NCBI GenBank assembly: GCA_009823395.1
Contig: CM020514.1
Coordinates: 9,424,966-9,488,965, forward strand
DNA length: 64,000 nucleotides
From: Thamnaconus septentrionalis
Taxonomy: Eukaryota; Chordata; Actinopteri; Tetraodontiformes; Monacanthidae
Direction of reading: 5' to 3'
Shown: positions 1 to 13,050 of the stretch, piece by piece
Layout of the letters: each line of letters begins with the position of its first letter
Position numbering within the stretch: position 1 is the stretch's first letter
Translations under genes and position numbers: made by a program
Notes under the pieces: generated by a model
Database searches by the model: none
Seen by the model: only the letters and a program-made list of their open reading frames with translations
What the model was told of the DNA's origin: nothing

Positions 1-3000
1 GTGGAGGCCCAACCAGAGGAGCCTCACAGTGACGTGCAGGCCCAACAAGAGGTGCCCGTGCTGGAGGAGCTGACTGTGGAGGAAACAACAGAGGTCATCG
101 GTCAAGAGGTCGAGGAGGAGACCGTGTCCGAGGCTCCCCCGGCGGAGGAGAAGGTCTCGGAAGCTCCGCAGATCTCCACGGAGGACCTGACGGAGGAAGA
201 GATCCTCCTGGTCAACCAGGACCTGCCGGAGCCTCCGGCCACCGAGTACCTCAGCCCCGAACCCCCCACGGCCCTGTCACCCGAGAAGGAGTCGCCCTTC
301 ACTCGCATCGCCAATGTTGACGCTGCCACTGAGGGGCATCCTCGCATCGTCATCACCCCACTGGTGGAGGTAATAAACACAGAGGGAGACTTTGTCACAT
401 GTAAATAAAGAGGATGAAGGATAAAAGATCACCTAACTAACTCAACTAAGTCTTCCCACCAACTATTAAAAACATGGGGATGATTCAATACAGCTTCAAA
501 TTGGCCGTTGTGTTTGTTTTACTGATTTAAAAAAGTTTAAATGTTTAAAAGGTTTTCTAACTAATACTGTGTGTCTGTGGCCTGTTAGTTATTTCCCCAG
601 AAATGAGAAAAGTCCATTCTTTAACTTCTTTTGCCTGTTCCAGTTTATAGAAAACCCAAAACAAAAACGTGTGCTCAGAAAGGGAACTCATTGGCTTTCC
701 ACATTTGGAAGATGCAGGCAAACACAAGTTTTAGAGAACTTGAAATATATTCACGGTAGTATGCAAAAAATATATGTCAGTAAATAAAGATAAAGATTAA
801 TGTCTGTCTGTTTTCCTATAAATCTATTGGCACTTAAAGCAACAGATCTCTCCAATAGTCTAGCAATCTGTTTAGATGGACGCTTATGCATATTCTTCTT
901 CATTCTTCCCGCAGGTTCCTTCCTCCAATGACGGTTCAGATGATCCCACCATCGCCGACCAGGGCTCCGATTTGCTCAATTACGGTTACGGCCTCATCAA
1001 CATCACGGAGGAAGGCAGCACCGGCTTCCCCATCGGTGTGGCGCACGGCACCGACCTGGTCAGCCTGTCCATGCCAGGCAACCCCGGACGAGCGCTGATG
1101 GTGTTCTTCAGCCTGAGGGTGACCAACATGATCTTCTCCGATGACCTCTTCAACAAGAGCTCGGCGGAATACAAGGCTTTGGAGCAACGCTTCATCGAGC
1201 TGGTCAGTCTCCCGCACTGACAGGAAAACAAAGGACTTTATTTTCCTCGAACCAAGCTGTGAAAAGTCTTTTTTTTTTTTTATCCTGATACCATGCTGTG
1301 TGTTTTATTACAGCTGGTGCCCTACCTGCAGTCCAACCTCAGCAACTTTGAGAACCTCGAGATCCTGAACTTCAGAAACGGGAGCATTGTGGTGAACAGC
1401 CGGATGAAATTTGGCAAACCTGTGCAGCAGGGCGTGACCACCACCGTCTACCTGATCCTGGAGGACTTCTGCAACACGGCCTACCAGACCATGAACCTGG
1501 CCATCGATAAGTACTCGCTGGATGTCGAGTCAGGTGGGTCGACTCGCCCCGAATTTGTATTGTAGCGACCGCCTCATTATTTTTCCACCATTCTCGAGTA
1601 TTTTGGTCGGCTTCTGCCAAACGCCGAGCGGTTACGTAAGACCTATTAAAGGTCCGCTAAAGCTCTCAGGTTTTAGAGTCACAGCAGGGGAAACGGCTCG
1701 CTTGGCTCCGACCAGCGATAACAAAGTCTCCCAATTAGCACCTGTTAAGCTGAGGAAGAGGTTGCTGCAGCCATCCAAAAAAAGCAATCCCGCACAAATG
1801 ACGGGATCTTTTTCTCTCGAACAAACAACCCCCCCAAAAAAAAGGAATGTCGACCTCATCTGGCATTTTATGGGATGTTTACCGTCGTGGCTTAATGCTG
1901 CGCTGTGTCCCGGGGTGCCCTGCGTTCGTCAGCAAGGAAGAATGAAAAAACTTCCCACAACACAACGAAGATACAAACATAAACTATAACTGTGTGATGT
2001 TTCCACTTTGCCTGCTTTCAGGGGACCAGGCCGACCCCTGTAAGTTCCAGGCGTGCAACGAGTACGCCGAGTGCAAGGTGAACAAGTGGTCGGGGGAGGC
2101 CGAGTGCGTGTGCAGCGCCGGCTACTTCAGCGTGGACGGCCTCCCCTGCCAGAGCATCTGCGAGCTGCAGGCGGACTTTTGTCTCAACGACGGCAAGTGT
2201 GACATCATCCCCGGCCAAGGAGCCATCTGCAGGTGGGTGGGGATTAAGGGAAGTGATCAGCGGGAGCGTTTGAGTTAGCACTTTTTGCTTTTGCGCGTGC
2301 CAGCACTTTAAGTCAAATTACAGAGCAGCTTCTCGCAGGCATTATCACTTGATGCAGCTTGCGGCAGGGCACCGGCGTGCCGCGGTTCAAGATGTTTTGC
2401 GCCTTGAGAGACGAGATGTGTTGAGCGCTCTGTAAACACTGGGTCAGATTTAGGAAGAGAACAGACTCCAGTCTAATTCACCTGAATTTAAAGAGAACAG
2501 CTTTGGCTGTCGGGCACTTCACTGAAATATGTCTGCGCCTCACTAGCATTGATTTATACTTAAACTAATGAGATCTGAGTGGTGTTATATATTAATGATC
2601 CTCAGGACAGAAACTTTTTGCGTTTGGTTGAATTTTACTATTCTACCATTTTCAGATCTTTCTTTGTCATCCCAAGATTAATCGAGATTAATCGTCCAAA
2701 AACACAATGTAGATCTTCCAGAAAACAGCATATTGGCTGCCAGTAATGTGACACTAGTCACTGGATAGTGTCACATTACTGGCCAACCCATCCATGTTTC
2801 AGGAAATCAAGTTATCATCTTTTGTTAATGAATCATAATTAATAAGAAGCAAATACAGAATCAATACATTTTAGTATTGTTTCATTCGTCATCTTTTTCA
2901 AACTGCCGAAACAATTTGAAGGAAGCTTCACTATCGACTACTGTCCAAGGTTATATTACAGTAGCAGTAAATATGCAGGAAAAGTTGCTTGCTTCTGTTC

Positions 3001-6000
3001 TGACAGTTAGCTCAACACAACAGCCAAACAGAGTTTATACAACTCAACTTCTCATGTGCTTATTCTGGAAAAATAAAGGGAGGGAATTAAAACAGATGCT
3101 TTATTCAACCTTCCAACTATCATCAGGTGGTCTCAGTGGGGAGCGACCAATACTTGGCTGGAAGTCTCATCAGGCACGAGGCCTGACTGACCTTCCTGAC
3201 AAACTCCTGATTAGTGCACTTCTTGAGCAAATGAACGATTTGAGACTTGACTCAAAGATTAGAGACACACATTATTGCTGGAAACTGTCGGCGAAAGGAA
3301 TTTAGCGAGAAAAAAAAAAATCACCAGACCTTTAAATGTTACTTTTGTCACATGCTCGAGCTCGCACGTGTCCCCAAGTCCAAATGAGCGCGCACGTGTT
3401 TGAGCGTTGGACACAACAATGTGCCAGTAATATGCAGACGAGTAACAGAAAGCCGGTCCGCTGCTCCGCTCGAGCCGCTGTACGTGCGGCTCTTTAAAGC
3501 AGATGATTGTTAGCAGGCAGACAGGAGGCCGCCTGCATGCCAAGCCGAGCCCCAGACCTTTGTTTCACGCGGCTCCAGATGCTGCCGGCTCCGTTGTTTA
3601 CCTCACGCCGTCCAACCAAAAGTTTTGCGCCGCTCCATGGAGACGGCAGACAAATATTTGAAGTTTGTTCCCAGTCATTCCTAAACAAGGCACTTATAAT
3701 TTAATAAGATATGAAAAGTGACATTTTCGCGTCAAAATATCGAAGGCAAAGTTCCCTCGGGCCCATTTCATCGGCTTGTTATTGTGAGTTTGCTTACTGG
3801 GGTTTTTATTTACAGTGGTAAATTCTGACCAGAGAGTTTTTTCCACTGTTAATATCTTAAGTAAGGCAAGGCTGGGCGCTGATAACTGCCTAATGGGAGT
3901 CTGGCCTTTCTTTTATGAACAAAAAGGCTGTTTTGATTGTTCAAGTAGTTCAACTTTCAGTTCAAGTTCAACTTTAAATTCCAATGGTGGTAAAAGTACG
4001 AAGCCTTAGTCTGATAAAATATATTCTAATGGCTTCTACTGGCTAATGAGAATGAACAGCAAAAATCATCTGTCGTAATGTCGACTATGATCTGTTTTTG
4101 CCAGTTAAAGTTTAGACTTGAAGTTGTGGTGAAAGTGGTGCTTGTTGAATGCCCAGGTGTCGTGTCGGGGAGAACTGGTGGTACCGAGGCGAGCACTGCG
4201 AGGAGTACGTGTCGGAGCCGCTGGTGGTCGGGATAGCCATCGCCTCCGTCGCCGGCTTCCTGCTGGTGGCCTCTGGTGTCATCTTCTTCCTCGCCAGGAC
4301 GTTGCGGGACCAGTACGACAAAGACGAGTCGGAGGACCCCATACGGTGAGGAGAGCCAATTCCAGGATTAGACTTAAAAGGAGTCATGTTGTCTGAGTGA
4401 TGTCACAACAGAATGATAAATGATGTGCGGCCCTGTATCCTCTGGCCGTTCTTCCTGCCATTCTTTCTGCCGTAGGAAAGTGAAAAAATGGAAAACGACT
4501 CACTTTCTGTTTCAAGTTTGGAAGTTGAAGTTCAAAAAAATGGAAAACTGGTCTTTTCCCATTTCTTGTTTGGAAAATGGAAACTGAAGGAAGGAATTGG
4601 AAAACGATTCCGGTTTCCATTTTTTTGAACTCCAACTTCCAAACTTGAAACAGAAAGTGAGTCGTTTTCCGTTTTTTGGTTTTCCAACTAAACAAAAAAA
4701 AAACCAAATGGCCAGAAAATACTCAGGCTGATGTGGCACGTTTGCGTTTATACATTGTGATGTATGTATTTTATTTCAAAAACTATATAAAATCAGGCTG
4801 CATGATATCTCATGACTTTGTCATTAAAATCAAAGGCGAAGTGACTCCCAACCGATCGCTCTGGTGTGCGTGCCTGCCTTCAGCCTCCTGACGAGAGAAA
4901 CGCCGCGTAACCCTCCGCTAATGAGCTGATCCGATATAGTGCTGATCTAGGTCCAAAAAAGCCCTTTAACAGCTAACACAACAGGCCTCGACACAAAGGA
5001 ATGGACTCGTCCAAGGTTAATAAAGATTAATGAAGCCCTTAAGCTTCGCCCCGATGGCCCAACCAGCTCCTCTTTTGTCTGCCATCTGCCGTTTGTAGTT
5101 GACGGTAACTAACTTTTGCGCGACGCTCGCCAGGCATGTCGAGAGCCTGCCGTCCCTGGAGCGGGCCACCAAGTACAACCCCATGTATGAGAGCGAGGCC
5201 ACCACGGGCTACAGCCACTACTACCGCCGCTACCCCGACATGCCCGTGTACAGCAGCGCCAGCGCTGAGGCCTCCACCGACTTCAGCAGCGAGGAGATGC
5301 GACACATCTACGAGAACAGCGAACTGACGAAGGAGGTTTGTCCATACCACAACCAATCAAAAGGCTTCATATAAAGGCTTTCCTCAAGCAGCATGTATCA
5401 ACTGGTGGGTTGAGAACCCATGTTTGGGTCGAGGAGCTGTTTTGATTGGGTCATGGCTGCATGGGCAAAAAAAAAGGGATTTTAAAATATGTCTATGTAT
5501 TTATAGAGAAATGTCAATGCTTTCTATAATTTGTTGACTAGACATGATAGCAAGCAGGCTAGCATTTTTATATTTGTGGAATAAATTTTGTTTTGCGACT
5601 TCATGATAAGGAAAAAAAATGTGGGTTCTGTGACTCCACCAGTTTAGAACCGCTGTCCTCAACCATATTGCTGATACTCTTCAAGTTGAATCCTAAGCAG
5701 CGGTCAAAATCACGCTGGCACGACACTGCGCTCACGAAACCACTGTTTCATGACCACCATAAAGCTGCATGAATGAAGATTAATGGCTCAAGTACCTTGT
5801 GTAGTGATTGCTTGGAGACTAGAGTCGTAAAGCCCAACTGGGTCGTAATTTTTCCAAAACAACCTGTTTTTGGAGAGTCACGCTTCCCCAAAGCAGTTGT
5901 GCTCGTTCTGGATGCACGTTCAGTATTTTTATGTGAGAAAATCTAAAGGTCTCATACTCCACTCAAGTCGCTCTCCCAGAGTTCTCTAACAGTGATTTCT

Positions 6001-6541
6001 GTTTCCAACCCAACCATTCATTGCTTTGTTTTGCAAGCAGGATGCTTTGCTTGAAGTCAGCCCTTTGTGATGTCACAAAAACCACTGGTACCTGGTACCA
6101 CCCTGATATGTGACCTTTCTGCCCTTTTTATCCACCTTGTTTTTGTCCCAAAAAAACATTTGTTTTAGGAGGAGGCTGAAATCAAGTTCATATCTGGACA
6201 AAGATATAAATGTGTTATTTACAACTAACACAAAAAGAAGAAGAATATGCAATTTTCTTTGCTTTAGGCCAACATAACCAAACTGGCAGGGCCAAACAGC
6301 CAAACTCCTGATAGTATCATAAATTAGGAGGTTCAACGCACTAAACTTTTTCACTTTCTGACAGAGATTATTATTGTTCTATGTATAAAATGTCAGTGCG
6401 CTGTTCACCTGGCCATGAAGATGCCACATTCCTTCCCAACTGTTGCGTCGTTTCTCCGCAGGAAATCCAAGACAGGATACGCATCGTCGAGCTCTACGCG
6501 AAGGACCGGCAGTTCGCCGACTTTGTGCGGCAGCACCAAGC
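1..6541 (+). CDS. impg2: Interphotoreceptor matrix proteoglycan 2 (IMPG2), 3' exons (5' part lies outside the window)
   Basis: Single-pass membrane proteoglycan of the cone/rod interphotoreceptor matrix. Exons in frame: 1-369, 915-1202, 1314-1533, 2022-2232, 4157-4345, 5134-5335, 6462-6541. Exon 1-369 encodes an acidic Glu/Pro/Thr-rich stalk, as in the mucin-like region of the family. The next two exons encode a SEA domain ([31 protein letters not shown]); its GSIVV motif (codons from 1380) is the expected SEA self-cleavage site. 2022-2232 and the start of 4157-4345 encode two Cys-rich EGF-like domains ([31 protein letters not shown]). A transmembrane helix follows ([22 protein letters not shown] cut by the exon centre), then a basic stop-transfer stretch. 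The tail has KYNPMYES and [16 protein letters not shown], both typical of vertebrate IMPG2. The paralogue IMPG1 lacks this membrane helix. The reading ends at 6541 in phase 2; the terminal exon is discussed separately. Confidence 0.93.
370..914 (+). other. impg2: impg2 intron
   Basis: Donor gtaata at 370 and acceptor cgcag at 914. AT-rich, with no coding signal or recognisable repeat. Confidence 0.8.
1534..2021 (+). other. impg2: impg2 intron
   Basis: Phase-1 intron between the SEA exon (donor gtgggt) and the first EGF exon (acceptor ctttcag). It joins ...DVES to GDQADPCKF. The apparent open reading at 1522-1989 is intronic and shows no protein similarity. Confidence 0.85.
2233..4156 (+). 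other. impg2: impg2 intron between the two EGF-like exons
   Basis: Phase-2 intron, donor gtgggt and acceptor gcccag. It holds the 17-bp hairpin at 2740-2782; otherwise I see nothing identifiable. Confidence 0.85.
2740..2782. repeat. Perfect 17-bp inverted repeat (hairpin) in an impg2 intron
   Basis: Arms 2740-2756 (CCAGTAATGTGACACTA) and 2766-2782 are exact reverse complements, separated by a 9-nt loop (2757-2765). Short TTGG and CCAA flanks extend the symmetry imperfectly. It could be a small MITE remnant or a recent palindromic duplication. Confidence 0.85.
4442..4714. mobile_element. Foldback element with near-perfect long inverted repeats (MITE-like)
   Basis: Arm 4490-4543 and arm 4617-4670 are 54 bp each and reverse complements with one mismatch. 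The inner sequence is also partly self-complementary (AAAACTGGTCTTTTCC against GGAAAACGATTCCGGTTT), so most of about 180 bp can fold. CTGGCC at 4442 and GGCCAG at 4709 may mark the outer ends. There is no coding capacity. The element lies in the impg2 intron after the transmembrane exon. I cannot name the family. Confidence 0.7.
5336..6461 (+). other. impg2: impg2 intron with a degraded hAT-like repeat
   Basis: Phase-0 intron (donor gtttgt, acceptor ccgcag). About 5400-5660 looks like an old non-autonomous hAT relic: the left side reads gttgagaaccc with a gggtcg/gggtcatgg core, and the right end gtttagaaccgctg is roughly the inverse of the left end. Both are patterns I know from fish hAT copies. 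The rest is unremarkable. Confidence 0.4.
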
Positions 6542-6961
6542 GTGAGTGGCTCTCTTTGCTTTTACTTTTTCATCCAAGCTGGGAGACAAAGACTTGGGCC
6601 GAACGAGCCAGCGGGGGAGAGGGACCCTAGCAAAGCATTTTTACATGAAGGGGTCTGGCAAAATTGGGTTTAAGATATGATTTGTTTGGTTGGCGATGGC
6701 GTCAGATGCCGGAGCGGTGTGGATTTATCACTGCCGCGTCCTCCGCCAGCCAGGCCCGGAGGTGATACAGTGCGCAGACAATCCCGTCACTGCCAGCAGT
6801 CTGGCAGTGCGTCTGCACCACGTCTTCCACCGAGGTCCTGAGTGCCAGACGCTGTGCGGACGCATTCTGGGCCCTCCTGTGCCAGTAAATAAAATAAGTT
6901 GTTTATTGGAAGGGATAAAGTTTTTTCTCTTGTTGTTGTTGTTGTTTTGTTTTCGCTGCAG

Positions 6962-6998
6962 TGTCATGGATACGTGCAGAGAAAACTCCTCTACATAG
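6962..6998 (+). CDS. impg2: Alternative proximal terminal exon of impg2 (candidate)
   Basis: An acceptor with a long TTG/T tract ends ctgcag at 6961. Joined to the exon ending at 6541 it reads AVMDTCRENSST and stops at TAG 6996-6998. Phase fits. The 11 novel residues do not resemble the known mammalian C-terminus, so this is the weaker of the two possible ends. It could be a retina- or embryo-specific short isoform, or a chance site. Confidence 0.3.
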
Positions 6999-8219
6999 GC
7001 CAGAGACTCTCCACCGAACAATCAGGTATTTCTGCTTTGGACTTGTTGCAAAGTTCCTCTCAGCGTCAAAAAATACCGCCCACTGGAGCGTGATAGCTCA
7101 AACACAACTATCATTCACATTGTGATGATTGAGGATGTGGTGAACAAGCTGATGATTAACAAATGTATTATTCCCTGTTTTAAGTATGCAAACTTGTTGT
7201 TGCATATGTACACACAGCCAGAGCTCGAATGTAGGGTTTTCAATTTCATCTGGGAACATTTTTACAGTGTAATATTACACAAATATAATATCACACAATA
7301 TTATTAAGTTATCACTTTAATTATTTATTCATCTTTTTCATTTTCTAAATTGCAGCTGTATATTAAAAACAACTATGGTCAAATGTCTTCCATAGTTTTT
7401 GTTTATTTATTTTTTTTTTTATAAAAAAAGGTACTTAAATATCTTTTAATAGAGATCTTAGTCAGCAGTGATCTTCATTTCCATTCTGTATTACACACCC
7501 TGGTTTATGGAGGACAATTTAAAAGGATTACAGGTCAAAACAGGCTGCTACAATAGGCTCTAATAACCCCAACCTGAATGTTTTTTTTGGTCTTTCTTCC
7601 TTCTGTGAGAATGGCAGATGCTATCCAGCTCTGTGTTTAACAAGCCGTTTAAAAGCTAAAACACTTTCCCCTCCACCGCAGAGACTTGCCTCTCTGGAAG
7701 CTGAAGACCTGCTGCAGGTGGATTTTTCCTCTGATCAGTGATCCCAGATTGTCGTCTGCACATCGTCTCTGCCTGTTCGGACAAACCTGTTGACTGTTCT
7801 TACCTTCTCCTTGGTGCCTTCTCTTGACTGGTTGAGCTCGCTGTGACACCACAGCACAAGTTGGCTGCTGCCAGTCAACCGGACTTCCCTGCGGACCGCA
7901 TCCTTTTACTTGAATCGTTATTCAATGAGACTGTCAACCGTCGTACTTAGTCTTTGTGGAAAAGTATCCGGGCAGTTTTCCGGGCAAATTTCTATTATTC
8001 AATATGTGGTGTGAAGACTGTAAATATGTGTTAATACATCTGCTCATCCCGCAGATTTTTATTTTTCCTTGTTTCCCCTTTAAAAGTTACGTCTCTCTTC
8101 TGACAGAAACACAAGGGAGCTGCACAGTTTTAGAAAATGGTGCTATATTAATATAGAGTACTCTTGAGAAGGAAGAGACGTATGTCAATACTTATTATAT
8201 TATTTAAGCAGCACAATTA

Positions 8220-8695
8220 GTTGGACCGAAAGAATGTGAAGCATCAAAATAATAGTTTGGTGTTTTGGGAGATGGGTGAATTGACTTTGAGGTGGAAAGT
8301 AAGATGGGTCGATTTCAGCTACAGCCAACACTGACTACCTTACGTTACCTAATAATCTGACCCTGTAAGAAAGTAGAGACATAAAGAAGATGTAAAACTC
8401 AAATCACTTTTAGTATGAGAATTTTGCTCAAGGGTTTATTTTTCACCACTCCACTCTGTGTGCTAAAGTGAGCTTCCTGCTCCACTGTTAGCATTAGCCA
8501 TACGCTAAGCAGGTAGAAAGTGAAAACAAGATGTAAAATTCACATCATGTTTTTAGAATGATTTGAATCTTACTCAACGGTTTATCTTTCCACCACTTTG
8601 GCAGAGTTGTTTCACCAGTTTCCAGTCTGTGTGCTAAACTGAGCTAAACGCTCCACTGTTAGCATTAGCCATACGCTAAGCAGGGCCATATTTAG
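8220..8695. repeat. Teleost dispersed repeat present as two partial copies
   Basis: The block TCTGTGTGCTAAA...GAGC...GCTCCACTGTTAGCATTAGCCATACGCTAAGCAGG occurs twice, at about 8454-8512 and 8625-8683, roughly 170 bp apart. AAGATGTAAAA...TCAC and TGCTCAAGGGTTTATTTTTC-like blocks are also repeated. The 'gtgctaagctaag' core is familiar from dispersed repeats of percomorph introns. It is non-coding. Confidence 0.55.
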
Positions 8696-11600
8696 TGTCA
8701 GTGCATGAATAATAATGTAACGTGTAACATAACAGTGTTCATCACTTTTAATGCAGCTCATCACGGTCTGAGTGCGGACCGGTAGTTTATTTGATCTCTC
8801 TGTCAGCGGGCAGGAGGTTGTTGCGTCTCTTCAGTAGCTCCATCGATCAAAAGCTCTGTTTGTAAAATGTATGACAGGGAAGCGGGAGCGAGTGCAAACC
8901 CACGACAGAAGGTATTGCTCGTGAGCTGTCTGACGATCGTGTGAGCAAAGACGTGTTTTATTTTAAGCAGTGATGTGATCAGACGGGTTGGTTTCAGAGG
9001 TGAAATGAACAACAAGAAAAGGAAGATCGGGCTACAAAAACAACACGAGGCTGTTGGCAGTAGCGCGTGCAGGCCACTGCGTAATGCTCGGCGCGGCCAT
9101 ACGTCAAACTGCATCCAGCGTATTCTTTGGCCCTGGACCGGCGCTTGTTTTGACTCGGGCCGACTCTCGCAGCTGCAGTGGATTACGGCCCGGGGCTTTT
9201 ATTGGTCGTTGGCCAACTGGGCGGTCAGCTCAGAAGGTCCGAATCAGACACATGAATCATGTTGTAGCTTCTCGTTTACCAGACACACTTCCCGTCGTTT
9301 GCCTTTAGAGGTGAAACGCGCGCTCTTGTGACAGTGTCATGCCTTTCGTAGTCTACATTTCTTCTCTCTTTCAGGGAAACGCAATTTGTTTTCCCTTATG
9401 TTTTTTCCGCGTAGCTCTTGTCTGTGTACAAATTTGCCACCTGGACAGACGGCCAATCAAACATTAATGTGAAATGACACTGAAGTACTGTGAGCAGTCA
9501 TAGAGTTTAGGTTATCCGTGTCTGCAGTGGTTCAACGTGTGAACATGTACTTTTTATACTGATTTCGTTTGCGTTATTTTAACAGTAACGTTATGTTGTG
9601 CAGCTGTGTACATTAACAATAATAAACTGTAATGTGTAAAATAAATAAATAAATGATTTTTCTATGAAGTGTTGACTGGTCCACTGGTAGATTGTAGTAA
9701 AATTTACCCAGAAACTAAACTAAGGTAGTATTTTGACATATTTTCAACAGATGGAGAACCTGAACCACGTGTTGAAAAGGCAACTGATCCACGAGCTCCT
9801 TTGACGTAGCATTTTCCACAAAATTAAGTTATTTAGCGATAAAACATGCTGGTTTTATGTTCATCTGTCTTTAAGGAATACTCCACAATTTTGTTTGCCA
9901 GATTCAGATATTTGCATGGATGATGAAGGCTGCTTCAAGCAGAAAGCAGAAAAACAGTTGTGCAAAAACACAGGCCTTTTTCCTTCAGCATCCTCCAAGA
10001 CAAATTCACAGACCAGTAAATTAAATTTCACAGAAGAAGACAATGTCCTTTTTCCTAGTTTTAATTAAAACAATTTTTTTTTTTCTAATTGTTGTATTGT
10101 TCAACATGAAACTCCTGGTTTCATTTTCTATGAGAACAGTTATTATAGAAGTGCCATGTGCTTACTGTTCCTGTGCTCCTCCCCCATCTGTAGTGCAAAC
10201 ACCTGCACCACATAACCAAACACGCAAGCCATCTAAACACTTCAACTGCATATTGGTGGAGGGGCAAAACAGAAAACAAATACTTGTTTGCTGAGCATTA
10301 TTCATTTCCTCTACCATCACCGACCAGCAGTGCACTGGTCAGAGGATACCATGGATTTTAACCTAATAAAACCACAGGCTAAATGATCGCTGAAGGCAAA
10401 ATTCACTCCTTGATATATTGACGTTCCCCTGGGCGCCATAGGCCCAGGTGTTTAGCCCCCGCTGCCTAATCCGAAGAGAAGATTATGTTCAGCAGGTATG
10501 GATTATAGGCCCGTCTGCGGCCGTGGCAGCGGTCTAAAAAAGTGCATGCGAACCAGTAATCGTAATGCGTCACACACGTACGCACCAGTGCCAGGGTTTA
10601 GTGGAGTGATTTAAATCAGATGGAAAGGCTAAGGACGGCCAGTAAACACAAGCCGGGCCTGGAGAGATAACGCAACAGTGTGTTATTGTTGTGCAGACAA
10701 CACAGACATCACAGATGAAAATAAGTCTGAGTCAAGAGTCACAGCGCACTGCTGTCAGTTTGCTCTCTGCTTCCACTTCCAAGAGACGGTTAAAACTGGA
10801 TAACTGACAGAATGTTTTTATTAATGTTTGTGTTTAATAGGCTTTTTGAATAAGGATCAGTGGTCATATTTAGTATGACAAAGGCATGCATTTGAATATT
10901 AAGCCAGGATGATGCGAAATGTGTCAAGGTCTCTCCCCTTGTTGTTTTTTCTGTTTATGTACAGAGAATGTATGTGTGTAGCCTGCGCCTTGAGAAATTT
11001 ATTCAGTTTGCAAAAGACATAAAATTACATAGTATCTTGGAACGATTCTGTTTTTGTATTTTTAAATAAGTCAACACTACTGAGATTCTTTGCTTTTCTT
11101 TTTATATTTTCCAGATGCTAATTACACCGTCAGTCCTGCACAGGTGTTACTTGATATCTCTGTAAGTCTGCAGGTCATTGCTTCCTGCCGATGCTGACCT
11201 CTGTTGTGCGTCTTATAAAAATCTGGTGATTTATGAGCAGAAAACGTGCGGCGTAGGCGGGAAGTAAAGTCTTGGTCCTTGGCAGCAGGCTGCAAAACAC
11301 TTCAAAGGAACTCGGGTAGGTAGGTATTTTTTTTGTTGTTGCAACTTTGAAGCAGCAACTCCTTCAGGTGGAAGATCAAAATATTCATATATATTTCATT
11401 AAACCAAATATCTAAAATACTTTTTTCTGTTGTTGGTAGTCATGTCAATTTGAGTGTCATATAAAAGACCAATTTGAAGACAAATGTTGAAAGTTTTTAT
11501 TAGTGTTTTATAGTGTTAGCCGTTGCTATGCTTTCAAATGTGGAGAGGAGTTGTTGCAGACATGCCCGCAAAAGTGCGTTTCCTCTAAAGTGACTGCTGA

Positions 11601-12775
11601 AACAACAACTGCTGTTTGGAGGGTTATTGGGTCATATCCAGCTTAGATAGTCTAGTAGCAAAATGCAAGTCAAATCCTAAATGTGCATTTACAGCAACGT
11701 TTTGGCCATCAGCTCTCTTCAAAGTTCCAAAGAAAAATATCAGACAACAGCAGCCAGCTGGCTGCGGCCTCACGGGGAAGAAATGCTTGGCCAGGAACCA
11801 GAAGGTTGTGGTTCAGAGTGGCTTCAGTGAGAGTGGTGCGGATTTATTTGTATATCGAGCAGATTTTGCGTGTTTCAGAGGAACGGGGGTAGGACAAGAG
11901 AATAAATAACTTGGAGAAAAGGCAGTACGAGGCGGCACACGGCCCCATTTCTGCTCTCATTTTGGGACTTGTGCCCCATAATTACGTAATTGTGTGGATG
12001 TAATGGGTGACCAAGAGTTCACCATTTGATAGCAGTGCGTAACTCTGACCGGACTAAAAGTCCCTTTTAAACACTTTGTAGCCCTAAATTGTAGCGTGTA
12101 GATGGTTTTACATCAACTCCCACCAGCGTTGTTCTCAATTCAAAATAAGGCAGCATCACATCAGCCAAACACTGATTAACAATATGTTGATGCATTTAGC
12201 ATAATGGGGTGTTTATTCCTATTTGCCATTGCTGTTTTTTTCCCACCAACATCTGATTCCCAAATCCCACTACAAGAATGTCGTCAGCGTCTTGGTAATT
12301 ATAGAAAAGTGATATACTGCCTTTGTGAATTCCTTCATCGCTTCCTTGTTGCCTCTGCCAAGGGGTTCTCTCTCTTCCACTCAGGGGGAATTGCGGTCTG
12401 TGAGGAAAACCTTTTTCAGAGAGTGATTTATACAACGCAGATGTTCTCAAGATACGTTTTGCTCCAGTAGGTAAGTCAAGTGTGTGCGTGCATCTGTGTG
12501 ATCCTTGCATGGCCATTAGCCCCGATGGTGTCCAAGGTAGTCTGCAGGAGAAACGCTTAAAACCCTGCAATAAAAAAAAAAGTTCCTCAAAGACTCCACT
12601 GCTTGCAGCAAAGACGACAAATGATCACTTGGAAGGCCTTTCTGACATACAATTAAGACAAACTGTATGACGCATCTCATTTTTATTAAAAGTCTAACTT
12701 GGTCCCTTCATTGCTTTGAGGGGTTTTGCTGAAAAAAAATCAAAATCAAAAGCAAGCTCACTTTAATGAAGGCAG

Positions 12776-13050
12776 TTATTGGGCGACTGTAGCTCTGGAG
12801 GCAGAGTTGAGTCACCGAAAAACTGAAGGGTTGTTGGTTTGAACCCCACTCCATCCCAGTCTTTCCTTCTGTCCTTGGGCAAGGCACTTTCCCTACTTCG
12901 CCTCGTTAGATGTTGGTTGGAGGGGCAGATTGGCTGCCACGCTTCCTTCAGTCTGCCCCATAGAGCTGTTTCTGAAGGTGCAGTCTACCGCCACCAGTGT
13001 GAGTGAATAATGGTTCCACTGTCAGTGCCTTTAAAAGTGCAATATAAATC
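12776..13050 (+). mobile_element. Degenerate tRNA-derived SINE
   Basis: It shows a B-box-like GGTTTGAACCCC at about 12837. CCTTGGGCAAGGCACTTTCC follows, then GTGTGAGTGAATAATGGTT, then a 3' end AAGTGCAATATAAATCTGATCCATTT. This order matches a widespread fish tRNA-SINE whose tail reads 'cgctatataaatgcaatccattta'. The head is strongly diverged, so the insertion is old. Confidence 0.6.

Noticed and set aside
1522..1989. 155-codon open reading on the plus strand
   Set aside because: It starts inside the SEA exon in another frame and runs through an intron with good splice sites at both ends; no domain similarity.
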